Assembly: GCF_009870125.1 (NCBI RefSeq)
Contig: NC_046679.1
Span: 4,774,001 to 4,838,000, forward strand
Source of the DNA: Drosophila pseudoobscura
Lineage: Eukaryota > Arthropoda > Insecta > Diptera > Drosophilidae
Reading direction: 5' to 3'
Length of the DNA: 64,000 nt
The position numbers and the translations under genes were made by a program. Below the pieces are notes generated by a model. The model was not told where the DNA came from, ran no database searches, and saw only the letters and a list, made by a program, of their open reading frames with translations. Every line of letters starts with the position of its first letter. Position 1 is the stretch's first letter. Shown here in pieces: positions 39,026 through 49,339 of this stretch.

Positions 39026-40554
39026 TGCGTCACTTTGGTGTCTGTGGCACTTTCCATTTGTTTTGATTATACGGGTGTTAATAGGGAAAGCTATACAGCT
39101 GCGAGCAGCTCCCTATTCTTGACTTGGCTTTTGTTGGGAACACCCACCAATATAATCATTGGCTACTGGATAGTCCTTTCACTTTTCATCGCCTAACTGT
39201 GAAAAACCTGAATAAATTTAGCCCTATACATAAACATTAATCAAGAGACAATAAAGCGGTAGAGAAGAAATAAAAGGTATACGTATTCTCTGGCCTTTGT
39301 GTATTCGATTTCGTTTATCATGGTAATTTCACCCCGCCCCACAAGAATGATTTAGCTGATCCGCCACTTAACTAAGCGAGACCTGAGCTCCCTGAGCGGC
39401 GAGTCGACGCCAGGTGGAGTGGAGTGGAATGGAGTGGCGTGGCATAGAAGATCATTCGACTGGAGGAGGTCCAAAGTGGGCGTGGAATTCGGCTCTCAAC
39501 GTCGTACAAATTAATCAACACGTAAACGAGACGCTTTGGCTTTGGGGGCAGATCAAAGAGAAGAGACCTTTTGTCCCAGTTGCAAGTGCACGCCCGCTCA
39601 CATATGGGATGTGGTTTTGGGCTGGGACTGGGATGGGATGGCCTCCTAATGGGCTTTTTATTGGGTCACAAAGCGACGCAATTCACACAAAGGCGAAGCA
39701 GGCAGACACCGACACCTGCCATGGACCCAAATTTCATTAATTGCCTTTTAGCTGGAGTCGTGAGTTGGCCAAAATGGATGCCTAAACGATCTTTGCAGCG
39801 TGTAGGAGAGAAGGACTTGCAGTGGGGCATAGAGAGGGAAAGTTTAAGGTGCAAGCGAGTCAAGGAGCCGGAGCCCAACCGAAGCATGACAGATCAAAGC
39901 GGCCAACAGCTGAAAGGCCCACCAAATGAGAAATTCATTATAAAAAGAGGCAGCAACGAATCAGATGATGATGATGATGGGAAAATCCACATACGACATA
40001 TATGTATGCATCTAAAGAGCAGACAGTTGATGGTATTAGTTCGTAATAGAGTTATGAGTCTTTCTTGTTTGCCAAATTACCTAAAATGCTAAGACTACCC
40101 CAGCTATGCGGCACTGAGGCAGTTTTTATCTCAAGAGAATCCCGCCGTGGATTCTGGGGCAAGCTCGAGCTGCAGTTTCTCAGAACTACTCGTACCAGCA
40201 TTGGAGATGAAAAAGACAAAGTCGCTCTGAGCCGCTTGTTGATCAATAATGCGACAGAAATGGTCTGATGAGTAAATTAATTGCTGGCCATGATCTGGTC
40301 GGACATTCTCCACTTGGTCCACACTAATTCGCAATAAAGACTCAATTAAACAACTGTCTAGAGAAGTGGACAATCGATCTACAAATGTAAATGCAAATGA
40401 TATATTTATATGAATTTAAAAGTTGTCTAATCGATTGTGAAAATCGGGGGTAAAAGAATCACAAAGTAGGCGCTTGGGTTACCTGTCAAATAACAATCCG
40501 AAATATAGCCTGCTGTCAATTAGGTTTTTCATTGTTTAAAATCAAGTCAACTTG

Positions 40555-40623
40555 GTAAGTTGCATAGTTTTTTGTCAAGAAAGATTAACAATTAATTGGT
40601 GAAAGTGCACTCTTTCTCTGCAG
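40555..40623 (+). other. Probable 5' leader intron of the bromodomain gene
   Basis: A consensus donor (GGTAAGT at 40554-40560) and a pyrimidine-rich acceptor (ctctttctctgcag, ending 40623) bracket a 69-bp stretch of typical Drosophila intron size. Splicing would leave a 66-nt leader exon (40624-40689) that ends exactly with the start codon. Confidence 0.6.
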
Positions 40624-40686
40624 GACGTTAACAGCTTTAACAAGATTACCGCCCCATAGGCCCTAAGGTGATACCAGAACCCAACT

Positions 40687-41697
40687 ATGGTAAGTCAAAT
40701 CGCAAACCCCATGTACTCCACATGACACTTTATTTCACCGCAGAACTGCGACAAGTCTGCAAAAGAGCACCAAAAGATGGAGCTGGAGGTGATGCCGAAA
40801 CCAGACAGAATGGGGCGCCACACCAATAAACTTCATTGGTTTAAGAATTTTGTGATTGCGAAAATTGTGGACAAAACGTACGCATCGGTCTTTTTGCAGC
40901 CCATCCAGAATCCGAAATACTATGAGATGATCAAGAATCCGATGGATATTGGCAGTATTATAAAGAGAATCGAAAATCGGTACTACCGGAGTTATGCAGA
41001 GGCTGTCAAAGACTTTCGAATTATGTTGGAAAATTGTTTCCAATTCTTCGGACCCGATGACCCGGTGTACCTAAACGGCATGCAAACGGCTAATCATTTC
41101 TTGGAGATCATGGAAAATCGGCCCAAGGGACCGGAGATTCGATCCACCACGAATCCCCGTAGCGCCACTCTGGAAATGGAGTGCCGCAAGGTCGCCAAGA
41201 AGAGGGCCGCGGAACCGGAAGTATGGCAGAGCCAGTGCTGGGCGCGGTTGAGCAAGCTTCGCGACCTCACCAAGAAACTGGACATGCCATTTGCTTTCTT
41301 TTTGGTCCTCAAGAAGTGTGACGTTCTGGAAACGGAACTGTCTCAGGGTCACTTTGCGAACCAAAAGCAGTTCACCGAAGAATTACAGCGCAGCTTCAAC
41401 GGTTTCTGCAACTCAGCCATTCAACACATACTGACCCAGGGGTTAGCGTGCATGGACTCTCCCGAGACGCCACGCTCTGAAGATCCAGAGGACAATTACG
41501 TCAATTCTTCGGTTGGCAGCTGCAGCCCAGACTCTAGCTCCAGCTGGGACTCTTACAAAGGATCGCCAGCCAAGAGTGCTAAATCCAATATCTCAAGCTC
41601 TAGCTTCATCTACGGCAGCTCCAGCTCATACTCTGACTCTAGCGACTTCTCTTTCTGTTCCTCTAGCAATGAGCTCTCAGGCGACTCCTCGGATTAG
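40687..41697 (+). CDS. Single-bromodomain protein, tBRD/BET-like, with atypical acetyl-lysine pocket
   Basis: Coding exons 40687-40689 (the ATG alone) and 40744-41697, joined across a 54-bp GT-AG intron, give 318 residues. This start is preferred because the joined frame adds eleven in-frame residues before Met13, and an upstream in-frame TGA precedes the ATG. Bromodomain about 30-125: YYEMIKNPMDIGSIIKRIEN matches BET domains closely, so it is probably a nuclear chromatin protein. By alignment the WPF shelf is SVF (49-51) and the conserved acetyl-lysine-binding Asn is Phe103 (NCFQFFGPDD), so canonical binding is doubtful. The ZA loop is short. A basic, helical middle (about 140-225) follows, which might be a decayed second bromodomain. 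The C-terminus (about 240-318) is Ser-rich and acidic, as in BET proteins. It is most like fly testis bromodomain factors; I cannot name the orthologue. Confidence 0.88.
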
Positions 41698-41739
41698 CAA
41701 TAATACCAGAAAGGAGTACAAATATTTTCTATATAAACA

Positions 41740-41745
41740 AATAAA
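41740..41745 (+). promoter_or_regulatory. Poly(A) signal AATAAA of the bromodomain gene
   Basis: Canonical hexamer 42 bp after the stop codon, giving a very short 3' UTR. Confidence 0.65.
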
Positions 41746-42720
41746 ATGTTCCACAAAGAGACTTTTTGAGTCACTAATTAGTGACTGCAGATTCATGTCA
41801 TGGAGCCGGAGGGCCTTATTTGTATCGAGGAAAAAAAAGGGTAAAAAGACTTGTTGATCTCGTATGTAGATGCAATGAAAGTGCATCGTCGATTTGTACA
41901 CACTTAACTCTACTTTTCACTTTCATTGTAAACGCGTTAACCAACTGCGTCTGGGCCAGGCCTAATGATGGCTCATGCAGGTTGCTCTGGGGTTTGGCCA
42001 TCGATTAAAGTCATTCACTCGCAGAGGCCCATCAAAACAAACAAAGCAAACAGAAATGCTCCTAAAGAGATGGGTTATCTGAGATATGTGCTGGTTGCAA
42101 CTCTCACTTTCCTTAATTAATGGGAATCGTCTCGAATACCCTACAGAGACACACAGCGCAGGGTATCCGAAGAGCTGTCTGACGAAGAATGCGACTGTCA
42201 GTAGAAGGGAACAGGGAACTGGCACTAAATTAAGACATTTACGACCCGGTCAGATCCGAATCAATAATGAAATGGCCATGCAAAATTCTAGACACAACAG
42301 CTTAGCGCTTAAGAGCCGCCTCGGGGAATGCCGCCGCACCAGGCAACGGTAAATGTATCTCTAGAGGAGACTTCATGGAGACTTCATGACTGCAGATACT
42401 CGACTCGAGATTAGAATGAATCATTTCCAGCATCCTAATTGAGTTGCAGCCGGCCAGAATATTAGCAGACGCCTTGTCGAACTCCATGTCCACGTCCATG
42501 TCCATGTCTGAGCCGATGTCTGTGCCTGTGTCGAGGTGTGAGACTATTTAGCCGTCTAACTAAGGCTAAACAGCAACGATTAGTCCCAGACTAAGACGAG
42601 GAAGTGGGCCTGGGACTTGGACCTGGACCTGGACCTGGAGCTGGACGATGACGAAGGGCCATTTATCACAGCGAGAGAACTGCTCGTGTCTCGTCTCTTT
42701 GGGCAAATTAACCGTTCCCC

Positions 42721-42785
42721 GACTGACTGACTGGCTGGGTGACTGCCTGACTGGGTGACTGCCTGACTGGGTGACTGAGTGAGAG
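42721..42785 (+). repeat. Minisatellite of GACTG units (16-bp higher-order unit)
   Basis: GACTGACTGACTGG followed by two or three copies of a 16-bp GACTGGGTGACTGCCT unit, ending in GACTGAGTGAGAG. Confidence 0.85.
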
Positions 42786-42963
42786 ACTAACGGGAGACAG
42801 AGTGGCTGGTATCCCACTCCTAGTCTTCACTCCTCCACTTAATTGCCCCTTCGATGCCCCACACCGAAAGTGTTATATGAGTCCCACAGTCTGACGGAAA
42901 TGTAGTTCTCTGGGTCAATGCGAGCACCTGAACTAATCAGAGACCCAGCGAGTGGGGCACGCG

Positions 42964-43005
42964 TGGCAGTTCTCTGGCAGTCTTCTGGCAGTCTTCTGGC
43001 AGTCT
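42964..43005 (+). repeat. 12-bp minisatellite, TCTTCTGGCAGT
   Basis: Three to four copies of the 12-bp unit, the first diverged. Confidence 0.85.
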
Positions 43006-44964
43006 CACACTTGTCAATGAATTCTCTCGGAGATGACAGCTTTCACAAAATAATTCACAAATGTTGCACGCACTGCGAAATCTTTTGGCCTGAGGGAATC
43101 ACAGGGCATCGAGTTCGAACTGCGGCAAATGAATTCGATCTGAGAGTGACAAGATCTGAACCTTGGTTCGAAGGGTGCACAGTGCACACCCATGGATGGA
43201 TCTGTGTATCTGTGAGAATTTGTACTCGAGCTGAACCTCACGTTCGATGTGGAAAAGGGTTCCATAAAACACAATGGAGCATCGCCAGTCCAAGTTCTAT
43301 TGTTCTATGGCCATGGCTTGCACAAATTTTCGGCAGCTTTAATGTTTATTCATGAATTCCAACATGAAACTGCAATGCAACGAGGAAGAGACAAGTTCCC
43401 CGGCCTGCACATAAATCAAATTGGCCGAAATCCTCTCCAGCAGCAGCAGCAGGAACAGCCAAAGCAACAGCAACAGAATCAGCAGCAGGCACATCCATGG
43501 CAACATCCATATCCATATCCACATCCATATCCAAATATCCCCATCCCCTTCCCCATCCATGGCCACAGCACGCAGTCATGGCCAACTGATTGAGCTGTCG
43601 CGTATTTGGGTGAGGTGAGATCGCCCAGTGTCTAAATGTCCATAGATTCTAAAAGATCGAGGTTGAGGCTGTGGCTGAGAATGGGACTGGGACTGGGGAT
43701 GAGGACGAGGACGAGGGTATTCCTATTTCAGGCTTCTGGCTTCTGGCATTTGAATTTGAATTTCGTGTCTCGGCTGCTTAGGGAAATCTGCTGCCTTGGA
43801 GAAAACGGGGAAAATTTCCATATTACTTGTATTGCCATTGCTCTTATATGGCTCCAGATCTCTGCCATTTTCACGGACTTTTGTCATATCGAAGCGGGGT
43901 AAATGCTGAACACTAAGATGCACAGCCCGAGGCCCGCCCACAGATTCCATGTCCATCCCGGTCATAGTCCAATTCAGAGTCGACGGCAGAGAGGAGTACC
44001 CACATATCTGACCACAACTGGGTCAACAGCATCTGGCTAACGGAAGTCGATTATCAGCTGCATTCGAGCTCTGAACCTCATCGAAATGGATACAGGTGCG
44101 TGGCCATAAACCTTGTGGCAGGGGAGGGGAGAGGAGGGGGCCTTATGGAGGATTAGCTTTCCCAGGGGAGAAACCCGATCTAATCCGATCCGGCTGCTGT
44201 GTGCGCCCCTGAATGATCTTCACTGCGGCTTGGCGCTCCAGATTTACAATAGATTAAGGAAGGAGGCAGGGAGGGCATCATCTATTCGCTATGTGCCCGT
44301 TGGCTGAATCGAAAATCATTTCCATGTAAGGCATCAGAATGGGCGGCAGACCCCTGTCCCCTGTCCCCCAGTCCCCAGTCATCGGGAGGCAAATGGCAAA
44401 TGGAGAACGAACCTCGGATACCGCCGACGAATGCTGCACTTATTCTATTACAAATTTTATTACACTTAAGTGCGGTGGAATAAAGCGAAATGTGTGCCAT
44501 GGTGTGCCCGGTCGGGAGACTGCTCGTAGTTGAGCCATGTCTAATCCTCCGGCGGTCGCTTTCTTTGATGATGGGGCCGCAGTCGCCGGCGCAGTCGGGC
44601 CTGCGACGGGACCGCTTCCCCAAATTGCGCCCGCTGATGTAATGTTTGCTCGATCTGGTCACGTTGCACGTAACCGCAGCGCGGCTTTTATTTAACGTGC
44701 GGTAATTGCATTAATAAAGACCCCAAATCCCAAATTATATTGTACAAATTGAGCTGCGTACAATGAAAGCGAAATTGTTTGATTTCTTGCCGATTGTCGA
44801 TTCCCCAAGCCTCAAAATTGAGGCTCCCATCTCGAAGTGCATCTACTCGTATCTGACTGGATCGATTGATTCGAATCAATTGAAAGATGAAAGACTTGAC
44901 TTGTCAAAGACATCTCCTGGGAAGCGAACGTGCTTTTAGACACCTGGGTAGAAATCATCCAGGA

Positions 44965-45000
44965 AATCATCATCATCGTCATGATGATGATGATGATGAT
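44965..45000. repeat. CAT/ATG trinucleotide array arranged as an inverted repeat
   Basis: CATCATCATCGTCATGATGATGATGATG: the CAT half is complementary to the ATG half, so the array can fold into a hairpin. Confidence 0.85.
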
Positions 45001-45716
45001 CGTTGCTCAGAGCTGGATAGAAATCCAATTGATACATTAAACCAAACCTTTCAATGCTTTTTATTAGACTTTTGATGGATATTTTATTATCTGTTTACTA
45101 CCATGCCGTTTTCTCCAATTAACTTCTTGATTATTCACATCTGTAAGCTTGGCGAGAGTTCTTCTATTCCGATATTTTAAGGTTTAGCAGGGCCTTTGCT
45201 TCTACCGTATCTGTGAGTACTATCTCAGGGACTGACATGATTTACGACTTTTCTCCCATAAAGCCAGCTTACAAATCCTCCCACTGATTAATTTTGAATC
45301 CATAACCAACTCTGGTTCCAGGAGAGAACAACAAACAGTACTTCATGTACTCTACTACAGGAGGTACTTCACTGGCAGTGAGGACCCCAACTGGTTGCAC
45401 CTGTTCCACTTGGCCTCGGGTCGTGGCCATAGAACATTTTCATGTTCCAGAGAGCATTTTGTTTTTATGACAACATCGGAGAGTCATCGCTCGAACGGTC
45501 CGAACAGGGCCGATCGCAGCGGATGCTGCTCTCCAGGCTCCGATCGTGGAAGAAGGTATCGAGCATTGGGTCTGGCTGTCATGTGGAACTGCTGTCCGTT
45601 TCCATAATTAAAGGCCAGCAGCGCTTTTTGGCGGTGGTGGCCCCGTTGTGTTCTTAATGTTGGCATTTATATGCCATAGAATTCTTCATGCGATTAGCAA
45701 AATTAATTGCCTCACA

Positions 45717-45752
45717 ACGACGACCACGACGACGACGACGACGACTACGACG
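45717..45752 (+). repeat. GAC trinucleotide array
   Basis: About eleven GAC units with single-base interruptions. Confidence 0.9.
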
Positions 45753-46450
45753 GAGGAGAGGATGGAGCGTCGGGATTGCTGATTTTCGTTTGTTGGCGGA
45801 AGTGGCCATGGAGAGTGGTGCACTAGCCAGGAGATGGTAACGGTACCACTGGTCATCCATCCAGCCAAAAGCGATGTAGTCGATATCGATTGCCTTTGAC
45901 CATTAATAATCCATACCACGCCAAGTCGTTGAAAGGAATGCTGCGGGTCGATGAGAGCTATGTCGAATCCAATCGACTCGGAGTCGTCTCGGTTCGGGTT
46001 GTGTTGAAAGTGAGAGTCGCCCGGGGGCCCAATGAATCGATTCGAATCAATGCATGAAAATAGACAAACAAAAGCCAGTGATTTATGTGCACTGTGTGCA
46101 TTGGAAAGAATCATGTGAAAATTGTGGGACCTGCTTGGGCCACTCAACCCAGCCCCGCACCACCAGCGCTTCACTTTCGTGTGAGAAAGTGTTCGATTTG
46201 AGCCGCAATCAACTGTTGCCTGGCGATGATAAATGTCAGACCGCTGTGCAATTACCGCGGCTCGGCATAAATCTCAGGACCCAACCGCTCTGACCCACAT
46301 TAATCCGCAAAACGTTGTGCCCCGAGCCGGAGCCGGAGTCGGAGTCAGAGCCAAAGCGGAAATTAACAGAGCACAGATCTGTGTAAATCTCGAGAACTGC
46401 GCGGATTAGGAGCCGCACTCCCGCACGCGCCACAAGTCCACTTCATAACT

Positions 46451-46482
46451 CAACGTTGCAACGTTGCAACGTTGCATCGTTG
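46451..46482. repeat. CAACGTTG octamer array, each unit palindromic
   Basis: Four tandem copies of an 8-bp palindrome, the last with one change (GCATCGTTG). Confidence 0.85.
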
Positions 46483-49301
46483 AGACGGCAGAGGCAACTG
46501 CATCGCGGTGGCGGCATGGCGGTCCTGACTTTGTTACATATTATTTATTGTGTCGGCCCAGCTCCGACAAAACTCCCTCCTCAAGCATAGACCCAACTGC
46601 AGCTCCAACTCCAGCTCCAACTCCAACTCCATCCACAGGTCTAGTCTTATCCAACTCCCGACAAATCCCGTGGGCGTTTAACGGCAGTTGGTAGGTTGCA
46701 TATTTTCCAAGCAAAACCAAACCAAAATTCGTGTACTCGACTCTGAATTGCGCCTAATGGGTGTGGGTGTCGGTGTCGGTGCTCCCTGTCTGCGGATTAT
46801 GGGAACAGACCATATCAGTGGCAATAAAATTATGTAAAAAACGTTTTCCTTGTCTTTTTTCTTCATTTTTCTGTGTTCTGTGTGTTCGAGTGCGGCAACA
46901 AGTGGCAGACAAGCCCGCGACTCCGGGTGTCGATGCTGATGTGTGGGCGTTGAAGGTAGTCTGAGTGAGCAAACAGCATTTGTGACTCTATTTATGAGAT
47001 TATTCTGGCAGATAATTTGACTGATTGATCTGTTGATTTATACCTTTGAGGCAGTGAATCAACTTCAAAGCAAATCCCCTTTATTGGCTTTAATAGGAGT
47101 TGACACTCTTTCATTTAGAGAATACACAGATGATTCTTGTGCTATAAACAGAATTTTCTACAGAGCTTATTCTTGGTAGATCTTGAGAGTTTCAACGATT
47201 TCTTAGAACTACAAATTTCTGTCTCTTTCATTGGATTAAATGTTGACAAGCTTCCATTTGACAGAAAGCAGGAGATGATTATTGTAAGAAGATTGTCAGC
47301 TGAAAATATGAATGTATAGATATGTAAGCTTATCATCTTATCATCAGTCTGTTCAACATTAAGAACCATATAAATACGAGTATTAAAGATCGAACCGCGG
47401 GCTATACGTTATTATTTGCAATTCACAAAAGATTATTAATAAAGGCGATACACAACTTTTTTTATAACATAGAGAGATCATTTGATCATGCTTCTTTTAT
47501 AAATAACCTATCCGAGCTCAAGCTTACCAATCCTAAAGTTCTTTGGGAACCAGAAATGATTTCGTTTCACTTTCATAGGCTCAAATGTAACAAGTTCCCA
47601 TGGGACAGAGCTCCAAAAATAATATACAGCCATATGTGCGTGCCAAGAGCACCAAAATCGGCTTATGGGCTATTATTGTCATGTTTTTTTATTAGACGTA
47701 CGCCTGAAGGTCAGAACGAGCGCCGTTGCGTACCGTCCCCTACCCAGTCCCTTCCCAGACATTTCTCGTGTGACACATGAGAAGCGGCTAATGTCACTTA
47801 GAACGGGACCAGGTCTGGTTTGCTGGCGAGTGACAAATAAAAACCGAAAGTTTTAATTGAAAGTTTTGGGAAAGAAAGTTGATGCCAAGGGCCGCCCAGA
47901 AAGGGTCATTCCAATTAGAAAAGTGTGTTGGATCCACAAAGATCTATCGGGTCCAACCCGACGAAGGGTTCCCCTTAGCAGGTCCGACAGTTAGCTACAC
48001 AGTAGCACACTTTGCATACTACCAAGACGGCCAGATAGATAGATGGATGAATGGAGATAAAGAAATCCACTCTAGAAGTTGTGGCTTTTCCATTAAACCT
48101 AACGGTTGTAGACATGAATGGGCTGCGTGTTAAATTTATTCATATATTCTTATCTAAGTTCATGAATGGAGAGTCCCAAAGGGGTCCAAGAGTGCTCCAA
48201 GAGTGGTGGCTGAATTTCTCGAAATTTTCTGAACTGATTAGGCAAATTATCAAATTAGCCTTTCATCGTTTTCGGAGTTTGTTTGTTTTTGTTTAATTAT
48301 CACAACAATTAAGGGTCTCATTAAGTCTCATTAGGTGTACGAAATGCAAATATATAACATTTCGGTTGGCAGGTACAGTGAAACTTAAACAGAACCAAAC
48401 GAAATCACTACCAAAGAAACCATCAGGCAGGTAATGACCCCTCTGCCCAATCGAACTTCAATTAGAAGGCTTACGAAATACTTCAAATGCGATTAACTAA
48501 ATGGATTTTAATGGAATGTGTCTGGTGACTGTCTGGTGTCTCAATGGGGTTTTCTCCTACGAGCACACACATTCCTGGCCTTTTCCCACCCACTCAAATG
48601 AAAAGTAAGGCAACTTTCTCCGCTTTCCTGTCCGACTTTTAATCCTGTCAATATCATTGCTCTCTTGTCCTGTCAATATCATTTCAGTTTTGTTGAAGCG
48701 AATAAGCAAAAGCGCAGACCGCTCGAGCAGTCCACTGAATCTTTGGCAAAGTGGTTGAACCCTAGATTCGAATCGAATGATGGATTTAATGGCAAATGGC
48801 TTTCTGATGAGTGTGAATGGGAAAATTAGAAATTCACACAACGATTTGTGGCACAGGCTTTGCGAATTCTTTTTAATACGATTAAAGGGGCTTTTGTTTT
48901 CAAAAGTCTATTAGAAAAGCGGAGATTTGTCATACCCTCAAATAATCCCCTTTCGCACTCCTCGGGTCAACTTTCTTTGGAAGGCGTATCGAATGGCAGC
49001 CAGAAATAGATTCTTATAAAGAGAGAGAATTTACTGTGTGACCTTTTGTCATCATCGGTCTTTTGTAATTACAAATGGTTTTTGGTCGGCGCACAATGCA
49101 AATTGTTTGGCCATTGACCCACATATGTACACGGAGAACGCAGAACGGAGAACGGGAACGGAGAACGGAGAGTCTTCCGATTACCAAGAATGGAACAAGC
49201 CGAATGCAAAAGTTCGGTTTAATCATCTCCGTTCGGCAAGATGACTCCTGGGCTGTGGGCAGTGGGCTGGGAAGCGGGCCTACTGGGTTTACTTGGATAA
49301 C

Positions 49302-49339
49302 TACGAGTACGAGTACGAGTACGAGTACGAGTACGAGTA
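49302..49339 (+). repeat. TACGAG hexanucleotide microsatellite
   Basis: Six perfect hexamers. On both strands this reads as Thr-Ser, Tyr-Glu or Val-Leu dipeptide repeats, which explains the open frames here. Confidence 0.95.

Larger units (their letters stand above)
23066..40554. other. Large gene-free region
   Basis: About 17.5 kb with no exon I can support on either strand. Content by eye: hexamer-type arrays (Glu/Ala/Ser-coding on paper) at 23215-23250 and 23520-23575; GA repeat 26910-26942; an octamer array 28411-28489; GTGCACC repeats near 29085-29112; GCCAAA repeats 30115-30157; GGGCCT repeats 33298-33338; GATCC-rich 36238-36268; a diverged duplication 36854-37230; a hairpin 39000-39025. 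It could be intergenic or an intron of a very large gene outside the window. Open frames of 100-230 codons here are low complexity, overlap on both strands and lack splice support. Confidence 0.6.
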
